Part shown: one piece after another, positions 35,048-46,588 of the stretch | How positions within the stretch are numbered: position 1 is the stretch's first letter | Layout: every line of letters begins with the position of its first letter | DNA from: Lepiota brunneoincarnata | Taxonomy: Eukaryota; Basidiomycota; Agaricomycetes; Agaricales; Agaricaceae | Direction: 5' to 3' | DNA length: 64,000 nucleotides | NCBI GenBank assembly: GCA_023014365.1 | Contig: JAEBUN010000022.1 | Coordinates: forward strand, 124,001-188,000 | The notes under the pieces: model-generated | The model's database searches: none | What the model was told of the DNA's origin: nothing | What the model saw: the letters and a program-made list of their open reading frames with translations, nothing else | Position numbers and translations under genes: made by a program

Positions 35048-37653
35048 ATGCTAGACAAGTTCCCAATCGATCTCAGCCAGTTCAAAAAGTGAGTATCAGG
35101 TCACAAATATAGCCGATCTCTTTGCAAATCGCCTCTAGGCTCTCTCTCGACCCAAGCAATCCAAAGCTTTCCCCCGACCAGAAGGCCGCGCTACTTTCAA
35201 ACATTCAGTTGCTGCGTGATGCCATAGTGCTCTTCACCGCCACTGGTTCTGCTCGGGGCGTCAGTGGTCACACTGGTACGACTCGCAAACATCCCTTGCT
35301 AACACCCACTCACCACACCTCTTGACAGGTGGCGCTTATGATACAGTACCGGAAGTCTGCATTCTCCTCGCCCTGTTCGAAGGCTCGACCGACTATCTCC
35401 CCACCATTTTTGACGAAGCCGGTCAGTACTGCATATATGCTTGTTTTCTGCTCTTATTCATCACTGCGTGACCAGGACATCGCGTCGCTACTCAGTACCT
35501 TCTCGCGGCACTTGAGGGTCACATCCCTCCCGAACACCTGCTGCGATATCGCGAGGCGGATTCCAAGCTACCTGGTCATCCTGAGCTGGGACTCACCCCA
35601 GGTATCAAGTTTTCATCAGGTCGTTTGGGCCATATGTGGTCTGTACAATCCTATTGTCGCTTTTCTCTTTTGGCACCTGACGTCGAATCGCCGGTAGGCC
35701 TCTTGTCAATGGAGTCGCCCTCGCCAACAGGGACAAGACCGTTTTTTGCCTTGGCTCCGATGGATCGCAGCAGGAAGGCAATGACGCCGAGGCCGCAAGG
35801 CTCGCAGTAGCTCAAAATCTGAACGTAAAGTTGTTGATTGATGACAATGACGTTACGATCTCTGGGCACCCCTCTCAATATCTTAAAGGATATGACCTCA
35901 AGAAAACACTCGAGGGTCATGGTTTGATGGTCGCTCAGGTTCAGGGAGAGGATATAGATGCATTGTGGGCAGCGATTAGTGCTGTCGTTGTGTACACTGG
36001 CCCAGCTGCAGGTGTGTCGACACCCTTTCTCTACTGGACAAGCCTTGAGGGAATACCAGTCATTAGCAAGCGTGTTATGGCTCCTGGAATTCCTGATATC
36101 GAGGGAAGCAGCCACGGACACGATGTCATTCCGATCAAATCCGCTCTCAAGTACTTTGAGAACCGGGGCTTACCAGACTACTCCGAAATCTATAACAACA
36201 TCAAGGCTCGCAGCTCGCCTTATCTCTACGTTGGCTCTACTAGGGAGCTTGGGGCGAATCGCGTTGTATTTGGCGAAGCCGTTAACATGGTTCTCGATGG
36301 ACTCAGCAAGGAGGAAGCAGCCAAGAAAGTCATGGTAATTGATAGTGAGTGACTTCGTTCTATGAAAAAATTCAATACTCGATGGCATCATAGGCGATCT
36401 GGAGGGATCCACTGGTTTGAAGGTCATTCATCCAAAAACATCCCGAGGTCTTCATTCCGTCCGGAGTCATGGAACGAGGAAATTTCTCTGCGGCCGCAGG
36501 ATTTGGCTTTGATCCCCATAAGTTCGGCGTCTTCTCGACTTTCTCTGCTTTCCTAGAGATGGTGATCTCTGAAGTCACCATGGCTCGACTAAATAACTGC
36601 AATGTTCTGAGCCATTTCTCTCATGCCGGGGGTATGTTTGAAATGCAATTCAGTGATCTCTATCTGACTTGATGCGGCAGTCGATGAGGTATGTTAGATC
36701 TGGTTAGCTCATCTCGCAACCTCCTGACATTCAGTGGCGGCTTCGCCGAACCTACTGATGGAAGATGGTGGGTCCTTAGTTGGCTTACATTGGTAATTTC
36801 GTACTCAGTACCTACAGGCAGACAACACATGCCACTTTGGTATGCTCGAACTTACACCCATACCTGCCCCGCTGAGCTAGTCCGTCATCTCAGGCGTCAA
36901 CAACATGTTTGCAGACAACGGTCTTTCCGATGTCCACTCATATCTGTACTTCCCTGCAGATCCGGCCCAAATGGTTGCCATTGTGAAGCGTGTCTTCTTT
37001 GAGCGAGGAATCCGATTTATCTTCTCCACGAGGTCCAAGGTTCCCTGGATCTTAAAGGAAGACGGCAAATCCCGCTTTTTCGAGGGCGACTACGAGTTCG
37101 TTCCTGGAAAGGATGAAGTTATCGTCGAAGGCACTGCTGGCTATGTTGTCTCGTTCGGAGAAATGTTGTACAGATCCTATGATGCTGTTTTGAGGTGTAG
37201 GCAGGAGGGATTGGACGTAGGCCTGGTGAACAAACCGTCTCTGAGCGTTGTAGACGAGCAGGTGAGTAATCATCCCATGAACCGTTAGCTGAAGCTCTCA
37301 TTGGTTGCCCAGACCATCATGAAAATCGGGCGGATCTCCCTTCGTGTTGGTGGTAGAATCATTTAACCAGAAGACTGGCGTAAGTATGCGTTTGGGGACA
37401 TCCAGAGATGGAAGCTCATTATATAATCCAGCTTGGTTCTAAATTTGGAACATGGCTCCTGGAACGTCAACTTACACCGAAGTACGGATATATGGGAACC
37501 ACCAAGGAAGGATGCGGTGGTTTATGGGAACAAATTCCCTACCAGAATCTTGACCCTCAATGTGGGTGCAACTTGTGGAATCTGACGCATTACTCATGCT
37601 CATCGCATCGTCTCACAGCAATCATATTGAAGATCAAGCAACTTTCCCAGTGA
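35048..37653 (+). CDS. transketolase-family gene with two frameshifts
   Basis: Thiamine-diphosphate enzyme that moves two-carbon ketol units between sugars. It belongs to a clade with a short N-terminus (MLDKFPIDLSQFK) rather than the canonical fungal transketolase. Exons begin 35048-35088 and 35139-35275. Landmarks are GVSGHTGGAYDTVPEV, DEAGHRVATQYL, LGSDGSQQEGNDAEAARLA (ThDP-binding region), DLEGSTGL, MERGNFSAAAGFGF, ADNTCHFG, FSTRSKVP, GTWLLERQLTPKYGYMGTT and EGCGGLWEQIPYQNLDP, ending near 37653. Two single-base insertions relative to the conserved frame are seen: one within 36432-36438 (between VIH and QKHPEVF) and one at 37331 (inside IGGSPFVLVVE). No intron can absorb them. It is either a recent pseudogene or carries sequence errors. 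Two tiny exons of 8 nt (36681-36688) and 3 nt (36765-36767) are needed to restore VDEMADNTCHFG. Confidence 0.85.
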
Positions 37654-38004
37654 AGGTATCTGCGGATATACACGTCCCTATTTCCAACTGGTTCAGCGAG
37701 GGAGAATACTCCAGAGAAGTGTGTGAAAAAATAGAAGTTCATTCTGATGTATAGTATTAGTCAAATGGTAAAGATTTTATCCCACTCGTTCAGTGCGAAT
37801 ATCCTGCCTGATGCGGATGGTCGAGCCCTGCAAAGCGACGCATGTCATTTCTGCACTTATCATGTGGTTGAGCTCCCGAGTTTCTATGATGTGGGGCTCC
37901 TAGATCTCGGCCCCGCTGCGACAATCCTTCCCCGAACAGCATATTGAAAAAGGTATAAGTACCACCCTGTGAGGTCAGCTCTACAGTCCCCAACTCTCCC
38001 CGTG
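37654..38004. other. spacer between transketolase-type and HGD genes
   Basis: About 350 bases without a supported gene. It should contain the 3' end of the upstream transcript and the promoter of homogentisate dioxygenase. Confidence 0.4.
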
Positions 38005-40226
38005 ATGTCCCCATCAACCTCCGGTGCCTCTGCGCAAGCAGCGTATTCAACTAAACCCCATGCCAAAGACCCATATATATACCAAGTAGGGTTCGGGAAT
38101 CGATTCGCTAGCGAAGCCCTGTACGTCTCTTTGAATCGAATTAATTTCCACCGAACGGACTTCCTTTAGGCCAGGCGTTCTTCCAGAGGGACAGAATAGT
38201 CCACAGAAAAACAAGTATGGACTGTATAACGAAGGGGTAAGCGCCGACTTCATTGCCCTCTAACCCCATCGGGCTCCATGCTATTGCCCGCCAGATGACT
38301 GGTTCCTCTTTCGTCGCACCCCGAGCGGAGAACCTTAACGCGTGTGTCAGGAACTACACCATACATATTTATTTCTGATTGCAATCAATTCAGCTGGTTG
38401 TATCGCATTAGACCATCCGTGGCCCATCAAGGATTTATCCGTTTGCCCGACAACCCTGACGTACGTCCCTGGCCGTTGTCCAATTCGCCACACTCATTTT
38501 CGCCGCCTCTATCGGCTGTGGGACACAGCTCGAGTCCAACTTTTTTCCACTTAACTCCAAGGTGCACGTTAGTCCAACACAACTTGCATGGCACCCATTC
38601 AAGCTCCCTGCGAACGACACGCGTGTCGACTGGGTTGATGGTTTGAAGACTATCGCTGGCAACGGTGACCCAACCACCCGGGAGGGGTTGGCTATCCACG
38701 TGTACCTCGCCAACACTTCCATGGACAAGAGGGCCTTCTGTAATAATGATGGTGATATGTTGATTTTGCCACAACAGGGCCGTCTGGACATTCAGACGGA
38801 ATTTGGAAAGTGAGTGATGGTCCGTTCTTGTGGAGTTGGGTTTACTCTGGAGGGGAACGTTGTTCAATGACTGATCGGGGATCCCCATGCAGCTTGATGG
38901 TTAGATCCGGGGAGCTGTGTGTGATTCAACGAGGAATGAAGTTCAAGGTTGGTCCTATGCTACACGTTATTTTATATCCTAGGTGTTGAGGTTCTGAACA
39001 GGTAACCTTACCCGACGGACCCTCCCGGGGCTGTACGTTATGTTTCCTTGTTTTTTGCCCATTGGTCATGCGTTAACTGCGAGTTCAGATATCCAGGAAA
39101 TCTATGGGTCCCACTATATCTTGCCTGAGCTTGGGCCTTTAGGCGGCAATGGCCTGGCCAACCCTCGAGACTTTGAAGTACCGGTCGCCTGTTTTAATAT
39201 CGATCAGAGCCCATGGGAGATTGTCTACAAGTGAGCAACAACACCTCAGGGAACGCGGTATGATGTTCATGGCATCTAGAGTATGCGGTCAGCTGCATGG
39301 CTGTCATCAGGAGCACACGCCGTTTGATGTGGTAGCATGGCATGGAAAGTAGGTTTCTTGGTCCCTGCGAAGATCAGTTTTCTCACCCCGTGTTCAGCTA
39401 CGTCCCGTACAAGTACGCTTTGGAAAAATTCATCAACGTTGGCAGCATTTCCCGCGATCACATCGACCCTTCCATCTTCTGCGTCCTCACCGCGAAGTCA
39501 AAGCAACCTGGTGTACCCTTGGCGGACTTTTTGATCTTCAGCCCAAGATGGGACGTTGCCACCAATACATTCCGTCCACCTGTTCGTTTATGAAATGATT
39601 CTTATCCGCTAAATGATGGTTAATGTGTTCTCAGTATTATCACCGCAATTCGTCAACGGAATTCATGGGCCTCCTCTATGGAAATTATGGAGGTCGTAGT
39701 GACGGTTTCCAACCAGGTGCGTTTAAGGTCTCATAATGGATTATGTGCCACTGGACTTATGATGTGTAGGAGGTGCAAGCTACGAAACTGGCTTCTGCCC
39801 TCACGGAGGTAGGTTGCAGTCGTCGGTTGAAGGGTGACGAGTAGCTCACTTCCCTGGGCCAGTATCATACGAGGAATGGAACAAAGCAACAGAGATGGAG
39901 TTGGTGCCCACGAGGATCCATGAAGGCACGATCGGTGCGTTCGGATACACTATATGCTCTTTGATCCGACCTGATGAGTCGGTGTGTTAGCATTTATGTT
40001 TGAGTCCAGTATGATGTTTACTATCACCGATTACGCTATGAAACGCTGCGGAACCAAGCATGGTTTGTCCCCCGTGGGTTTACAGGGAGGGTTTCCGCTG
40101 ATGATGCGTACAGAACACGAGCCCAAGATGTGGGACAACCTGAAAGCAAATTTCATGAGCCACCTTGATGAAATCAATGCCGATCTTAAAGCCGCTGGAC
40201 TTCCTCAGCTGGGAAGTTCTCAATGA
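38005..40226 (+). CDS. hmgA: homogentisate 1,2-dioxygenase
   Basis: Iron enzyme that opens the ring of homogentisate to maleylacetoacetate in tyrosine and phenylalanine degradation. Start taken at ATG 38005 (MSPSTSGAS); an in-frame ATG at 37969 would add 12 residues. About a dozen introns were checked and keep frame. Landmarks are [154 protein letters not shown] and [10 protein letters not shown]. By family knowledge the iron ligands are the His of YYHRN, the Glu of STEFMG and the His of CPHG; all three are present. The gene looks intact. Confidence 0.96.
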
Positions 40227-40588
40227 TGAAATTATTGATGACATTACTATGAAACATTGAGTGTTTTCGACGGGAAATCGAAGCTAACTAGCCGAACTTG
40301 ATTACCGTGTACCTAAACGTCTTTCTACTCCGAAAATCTCTTGTCGTTGCGATGTATACTGATAAGTGAGAACGTGTAGTCGCAAGTGGAGTAGTTGGTG
40401 TGCGGGATACGCCCCCCAACGTGTGGGGAATTCAGGTTTGGGTCCAAAGATGTGGCACCTGAACGGCCGTGTGTAGTCACCTTGTAGCGCCAGGCCGGGA
40501 AGTCGGTGGATGTGACCGCAAGGGTCTAGGGCGAGCGCTGGTTCGTATCTGTCAATAACCGTGAGTTCGTTCTTGTCCCTCTGTAACA

Positions 40589-41269
40589 CTATAAAATGCA
40601 TGAACAGGAAGAGGACTCTAAAGCCTTTAGCTTTGAATGCCCAGATAGCAGTCTCCCTGATAATGAAAATTGTGTGGTCTGTACCTTGATCTCTTCCAAG
40701 ATCCCTGGACTCTTTGCTTTGGCCTTCTTCTTCCGAATTTTAGAGTGGTCCCATTGTAGAAACCGAAATCGGACGGGGGGAGCAGCAGGGTCCCGGTCGG
40801 GCGTGGCCCCGGGGAAATGGGAGGTCATCGTTGTGGGACATTCCTGAATGGAATAAGTCAATCCCTGTCCGTATTCGAGAGCGCCCGAGGGGGTGATGGC
40901 GCCGTGCGCGACGGTGCGTTCAATATCTGGGCCCGGGCCTTCCTTCCTCGGGCTTGAGATTGGGTATGGGTGATGGGGGGCCTTGTTCGACCTCACTCGC
41001 CTTTTTGGGGGTGCTGAGTTGTTGCGGCTGGTTTGGGTGGTATGGTGGGAGTCGAGCCCGGGCCAGGCGCCCCACGTTGCGGCATCCTCCTGCGCTGCGG
41101 CTGGATAGGCGGTAGGACGCTGCCAGATATGTGAGGCCGGGGTATAGAGGCTGGGGTCGTCGAGACCAGCCGCCGGGGACGGGTTGGGAGGAGCGACGGT
41201 CGGGTTGGGGGGCGTGATAGTCGGGTCGCTCAGGAGGTGTGTTTGGTATTGGCAAAGGCCAATGACCAA
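40589..41269 (-). CDS. repeat-associated Pro-rich orphan frame
   Basis: A 226-codon minus-strand frame, Pro-rich in its first half (TPPNPTVAPPNPSP) and basic near the C-terminus (KIRKKKAKAKSP), ending in CSCIL. Its first two thirds lie in the left arm of an inverted repeat. The right arm (45580-45900) encodes a degenerate version of the same protein (for example EGPGPDIE and GLDSHHTTQTS in the left arm, matched by RLDSHPTLQTS in the right). It may be an ORF of an unrecognised repeat family rather than a host gene. No domain known. Confidence 0.4.
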   Translation of the reverse strand: MVIGLCQYQTHLLSDPTITPPNPTVAPPNPSPAAGLDDPSLYTPASHIWQRPTAYPAAAQEDAATWGAWPGLDSHHTTQTSRNNSAPPKRRVRSNKAPHHPYPISSPRKEGPGPDIERTVAHGAITPSGALEYGQGLTYSIQECPTTMTSHFPGATPDRDPAAPPVRFRFLQWDHSKIRKKKAKAKSPGILEEIKVQTTQFSLSGRLLSGHSKLKALESSSCSCIL

Positions 41270-42280
41270 TAAATCGTCGATGAGTGTGTGCTGCTGGAAC
41301 GACGCAGGACACTGAGCGGGGGGGATGGGCGGCGGATCAAAGGTTCTATAGGTCGCCGTTTGGTCGTAGGTGTCGGTGGGGTCTAAAGGGAAGGGGAGCG
41401 TAAAATCGTACAGAGCATCAATTGTTTCTAGGCCTTTAAGGATGAGCTTAGTTCTTGTACTTGATTATGGATTTTGGAAGACACGTACTGCAAGATGACA
41501 CGGGGCCGGCATCTGAAATCGTGGCTTGTGGCAAGCCCCAACTGTCCATCCACCCGGGAAGGTCGCTGTTGGAATTGGGGGGGAAGGAAAAAGCCTCCTT
41601 CAGGCCTTTAAGGATGGGCTTAGCTCTGGTACTTGATTATGGATTTTGAAAGACACGTACCGCAAGATGACACGGGGCTGACGTCTGGACTCGTGGCCGG
41701 TGGGAAGTTCCAAATGTCCCTCCACCAGTTGGAATTTGGGAGGAAGGATAAGAGCTCCTGCGGGTAATTCATAATGGTGGTGTGGCTCTGGGGTGGGGGA
41801 AACGGGAGGGAGAGAGGGAAGGGCGAACCGTTGCTTAAGTGTTGGAGTAGTTCGGGTCTTCTCAGGTCCGAAAAGGGCGTTTTAAGGGGCTAGGGGGTCC
41901 CGCAAATTCTATAGCATAGTCGTTTGCAGCTCACCAGAATTGTTCTTTGGGCTCATTATGCCATTTTAAGAGGTCGGCATGTCAAGTGAAAAGCATGCTG
42001 GATGCCTGTATCTATTTCTACTGGAGGCACGGCGTACAACATAAGGAAGGTGAAGCAATAGGGTTTAATGCTATAGGAACGAGAAACACAGGATACTCGT
42101 GGATGTCATAATTGAACCTGTTTGCCTGTCCGCGGGTTGAGTATAGGTGGCCGGAGAAAAGAGTAGTGGTTGGATTACTACAACGGGCTAAAATGTTTCC
42201 GCACCTTAGACGCGCGGATTACTCACACGCTCTGGAACATGCCACATCACAAGCCCGGTCCCTGGCTGCTCCGACCATCT
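40870..42280 (-). repeat. left arm of inverted repeat, CpG-rich
   Basis: About 1.4 kb that matches, in reverse complement, 44520-45910. Shared landmarks (left to right here) are the gcccgggccttccttc region at 40930, the block around 41440-41760 with cttgattatggattttg, the tgttctttgggctcattatgccattttaagag stretch near 41940, and gtagtggttggattactacaa near 42160. This arm keeps many CpGs. It ends near 42280. Confidence 0.75.
41431..41770 (+). repeat. tandem duplication, unit about 172 bp
   Basis: Two direct units begin ggcctttaaggatg at 41431 and 41603. Both contain cttgattatggatttt, agacacgta and gcaagatgacacggggc. The right arm of the inverted repeat has only one such unit, so the duplication happened in the left arm or was lost from the right one. 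Confidence 0.75.
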
Positions 42281-42807
42281 TGTTCAAGGAGGTGCTCTTC
42301 TGGACTGAATCGAGTGGGTTAAGGACGTCGCCAATTGGAAAAATATAGTCAAAAACAGGGGGGAATGCACACAAAATTTCCGTGTGCACAGCGCGCACTA
42401 CGAGACTTGGGTGAATACTCCCCGAGCACGCATGTATTGTCGAGGTCGGTCGAGTCAAAGCAAAGTATGTGTTCCATTTTTAGCTCGCGCATTAACCAAT
42501 CACGTGACCGTCGCGCTCAGTTTGAGATGCCCCTGAAGAAAACCGCGCGTGGCCGATTTCCAACCGCCACCACGGCTCCCCCTTCTTAAAGACCTAACAC
42601 AGTAGTTGCACAAGGCCACAAATCATGCTTATGTGCAGCCATGTCTTTATCACTGTATGACACCCCAGCTTTGGGGGAATATGGCTTGCCATATCAGATG
42701 CAACTTACAGACGTCATGGAAACAAGAGCACTGCCAGTGCCAGAACCTCAAGTATGTTCATCTCAACAGTCTACGAGGTAGGCCGCTCTTGACGCTCGCA
42801 ATAGGAA
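42281..42807. other. spacer before orphan gene
   Basis: No gene recognised. A/T and CpG content look like ordinary host DNA. Confidence 0.35.
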
Positions 42808-44194
42808 ATGGCGGATACGATCGATGTGCCTCGTCCCTCGTTCAGGGTAGCGCAGTCTGTTTCTGGGTGCGTTTATCCCGAGCACGTCACTGGGAAGCTA
42901 ATCCGAACATACAAACCCAGAATGAACGGTGGAGGAACTGGCGGGGCGGTAGGAACCGATTATAGCGCACTCAGAGCGGGGCGCTACCGAGAAGCCGAAG
43001 CTCGCCTACTCCAATGTTTTCGGCATTGCCGAAATGAACCTTCAGCCCACCAGCTGAAAATACGCGCCTTAGAGCGAGCGGCGCTTCTACTTTCACAACT
43101 AGCTCAAGAATCTGGCAATCAAGCGATGCAACTTGCAGCCATGACCGCTGACCGTACTGCTATCGCCAGCTCTGACCCGGGCTCGTACAGATTGATGTTA
43201 TCTCAGCGCTGGAGAGCGGAAAAACGACAAGATTTCATTTCGCGTTATATGAAAATCACCAAGCAGATGGTTGCCTCACTCAGCCACGACTTCCCTCCCA
43301 TATTCATAGCCTCCGATGCCGAATTAGCCCCGCTACCAGCCCGCAAACATGAGGAAGGTCATGTGCTGGATCTAGAAGACAAGAGCGCCACCAACCTAAT
43401 GACGTTTTTATGTTGTTCGCAGCGTGTAGTGTCTCTGCACCCCCGTTCTCACTCACGTTCCCTCAATATTTACCTTCGGCCGTTAACTCTGAACACAGCC
43501 TCTACCATTTCCTCAACCATGCCTATTTCGCCAACCACAACGCCCCTCGCAGCTCGAACGAATACGAATAGTGACTTGAGTCTAACTATGCACGTGGAGT
43601 CACCACCAGCGGCAGGTCCCGTCGACTGAGTCGCTAGCTCAGCTCAAGCTCCAGACCGCTGGCGAGGAAATCGGAACGGCAATTATCCTTTCCCCCAGAC
43701 TACCCCCAGCCGCACCTCTCGATCCATCCAGCATTAAAGTTGAGCTACCTCATTACGTTTACGATCTCCTCGCCGACTTCGACGCGAATGGGAACACCCT
43801 CCCTGCCGCTTCGGCCACGATAAAATCCCAAAATAGCGACAATTCGAGTTCCAGTCCCATCCGAGCATCCCCATCTCCCTTCTTCAGTCCATTGCGGTAC
43901 CTTCGCAGGGAGCGTGGGCCGAGGAGTGTCAAATCTCACCCCAATCTTCACTCCAAGTCCTCTTTAAAGAGACTGAGTGGCATTCTCTCCATGTCCGAGA
44001 CCCTGACGTCCCAGAAGGTGGATTCAAAACGAGGTGATGGGTCAAGAACGACGTTGACGACAATCTCGGAGGCAGAGCTTTGTGGAGATAGCCGTCCTCC
44101 AGCCCACAGTCGGGCCTTGTCTTCATCGAGCATGATTGGCAAGGTGGTGACTAAAGTTGGTCACCGAATATCTTTTGTCGGCTCGAAGCGGTGA
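42808..44194 (+). CDS. orphan protein between inverted repeats
   Basis: ATG 42808 opens a 273-codon frame. The N-terminal two thirds are helical and basic, with an alternation of Ala, Leu and Arg (SALRAGRYREAEARLLQCFR, LKIRALERAALLLSQLAQ) resembling a helical-repeat or MIT-like bundle. From about 43630 to 44194 a second frame is open and Ser-rich (LAQLKLQTAGEEIGTAIIL, YLRRERGPRSVKSHPNLHSK, MIGKVVTKVGHRISFVGSKR). It most likely continues the same gene through an intron in 43420-43630 that I could not place. Function unknown. Confidence 0.5.
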
Positions 44195-44519
44195 GCATGG
44201 GACTTCCTTCCATTGGTTTCTTCAGCTCTTTTCTTTTTTTTTTGGATGGACTATTTCTTGGGGGCATGAATGCACACAACATTGTTTTAATTGCTAAATC
44301 TTTGTTACCTTACTGCCATGCCCATCATGTAATTGTATACATACCTTCATGTTCTTGGTTGCTACTAGTTGGAATCCCATGGAAGGCAAGGCCTGAAGAC
44401 ATTTTGACTGAGAAGAGACTTTTGGCCTCAAATTAATGTGCTGACCATGCTAAGTGATATACTCCAGAACAAGGAGATAAATAGCTTCTAATAACCTATC
44501 CCACACATACTGATGGAGT
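44195..44519. other. spacer, T-rich
   Basis: Follows the orphan gene. Contains a poly-T run at 44229-44241 and no coding signal. CpG becomes rare from about 44260 on. Confidence 0.4.
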
Positions 44520-45910
44520 GAAACCTGAGATGTTGAAGTGTCAATGCTGGGCTTGTTACATGGTATTTTCCAGAGCATGTAAGTAATTTGTGTATCTAAG
44601 GTGTGGAAACATTTTAGCCCATTGTAGTAATCCAACCACTACTCTTTTCTCTGGTTACCCATAACCAACCTACAGACAGGGAAAAGGGTTCAGTAATGAC
44701 ATCCACAAATATCCTGTGTTTCTTGTCCCTATAGTATTGAACCCTGTTGCTTTGCCTTCCTTATGTTTTATGCTGCACATCCAGTAGGGATAGATATGGA
44801 CATCTAGTATGTTTTTCACTTGACATGCTGACCTCTTAAAATAGCATAATGAGCCCAAAGAACAACTCTGGTGAACTGCAAATGACTATGCTGTAGATTT
44901 TGTGGAGCTCTCTAGCTCCTTGAAATGCCCTTTTTGGACCTGAGAAGGCCTGAACTACTCCAACACTTAAGAAATGGTTTGCCCTTCCCTTTTTTCCTCC
45001 AATTTCCTCCATCCTATGGCCCACCCCATCTATGACACCCTCTACCCAACCTCACTGTATCATTGCTCAGAGACCACCATGAAACATGCCTATTTTGTGC
45101 CACAACTCAATTACATTTCCCATCCCCAGGACACAACCTTGCTTATAGGCATATCTACTGGCGGCCAAAGCCATACTACTAATATGAGTTATCTGCAGGA
45201 AGCTTTTTTCCTTTCTCCTCAATTCAAACAGTAACCTCCCTGGGTGGAGAGACAGCTGGGGCTTCCTACTGGCCATAAGTCCAGATACCAGCTCTGTGCC
45301 ATCTTGTGGTACATGTCTTCCAAAGTCCATAATCAAGTATCAGAGCTAAGCTTATCCTTAATGGCCTAAACACAGTTGGGATTCCTTATGATTTTATGCT
45401 CCCCTTCCTTGTAGCCCCTATGACCAAATAGTAACCTATAAAACCTTTTATCTACCACCCAATCCCCCTGCTCAGTGTTCTGCATGCTTCTAACAGCCCA
45501 CACCCATCAATTATTATAACAGTCACTGACCCTCACCAATACCAAACCCACCTCCCAAGTGATTCAACTATTACTCCTCCCAACTTGACCATTGCTCCTC
45601 CCAACCTATCCACAATGACTTGTCTTAGTGACCCCAGCCTCTATGCCCTTGCCTCAAATATCTGGCAGCATCCTATCACATATCTAGTTGCAGGGCAGGA
45701 GGATACTGTGATGTGGGGTGCCAGGCCTAGGCTCGACTCCCACCCTACCCTCCAAACCAGTGGCAACACCCTAGCACCCCCAAAAAAGTGAGTGAGGATG
45801 AACAGGGCCCCCCACCACCCATACCTAACCTCAAGCCCAAGGAAGGAAGGCCCGGGCCCAGATATTGAATGCACTGTCACACACAGTGCCACAGGGGGGT
45901 GGGGGATTGT
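44520..45910 (+). repeat. right arm of inverted repeat, CpG-depleted
   Basis: Reverse-complement partner of 40870-42280. At many places where the left arm has CG, this arm has TG or CA: for example left (reverse complement) gccgcaacgtggggcgcc against actgtgatgtggggtgcc here at 45703-45720. Its copy of the Pro-rich frame has an in-frame stop (tga at 45789). Very few CpGs remain over 1.4 kb, which fits methylation-driven decay or RIP acting on this copy. Confidence 0.75.
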
Positions 45911-46330
45911 TGCAAGAGCACCTCCAAAGCAATGTAAAGTGTTTGTAGGTTGTCATGCCCCTGAGCAGATGCTGTGGACTTGGAAGAGTGGTCTTGCTTA
46001 GTCCAGAGTAACACCTGCTTGATTGATGAAGTGGAAGAAGTGGGAGTTGTGTAATTGTGTAAGAGCAATATCCATGGAGCATGCGTACCATTCACAGCCT
46101 TTGAACAAGGGCACATCCAGCAACCCACTTAGAGCCCCTGGCCAATATGCTGGGGCCAAAACCCCTTTTGGACCTTCCTATTCTGCTTCCCAGCTGGCGG
46201 TTGGCTCTTGTAGACATGTAATTCAAGGCATAGCATCCTCAGAGAAGGTGTGACCAGGCAATTGATTAAACGACGAACATCTGATTTCCCTGTGCAGTTG
46301 GTGTGGCTGAGGTGCCGAATCCATACGGAC
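45911..46330. other. spacer right of the inverted repeat
   Basis: CpG-poor to about 46250, then normal host composition. No gene recognised. Confidence 0.35.
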
Positions 46331-46588
46331 TCAGGCGCGTAATAAACTTTCTGGCTCGTCTGGCAAGCAGGTTAATTCGAACAGGTAGACGATCTCTCCC
46401 ATTTTCCTGCAACCAAGGTACTTCTCGAGAGCCATATGGTTGAGGACGTAGTCGAGCTGCGCTAAAGCAGGAAGGGTCTGCTTGTCGACGGGGACCAGAA
46501 TATTCTCGAGGATATCGAGCGGAATGTCCTCCCGGAGAAGGGAGGTTAGTGGGGTTGGTAAGCGAGTACGCCTGCGTCCGTCAGTCAT
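46331..46588 (-). CDS. F-box-like N-terminal fragment
   Basis: An 85-codon frame starting at ATG 46588 (MTDGRRRTRLPTPL). Residues LREDIPLDILENILVPVDKQ followed by TLPALAQLDYVLNHMAL resemble the N-terminal F-box of the many basidiomycete F-box proteins (typical pattern: L-P-x-E-I-L-x-x-I-L). No leucine-rich repeats or other substrate domain follows. It is a short gene, a fragment, or the first exon of a longer one. Moderately weak call. Confidence 0.4.
   Translation of the reverse strand: MTDGRRRTRLPTPLTSLLREDIPLDILENILVPVDKQTLPALAQLDYVLNHMALEKYLGCRKMGEIVYLFELTCLPDEPESLLRA

Noticed and set aside
36001..36060. Insert GVSTPFLYWTSLEGIP in the transketolase-type protein
   Set aside because: It is a 51-nt in-frame intron (gtgtgtcg to ataccag); splicing gives the expected PAAVISKRVMAPG.
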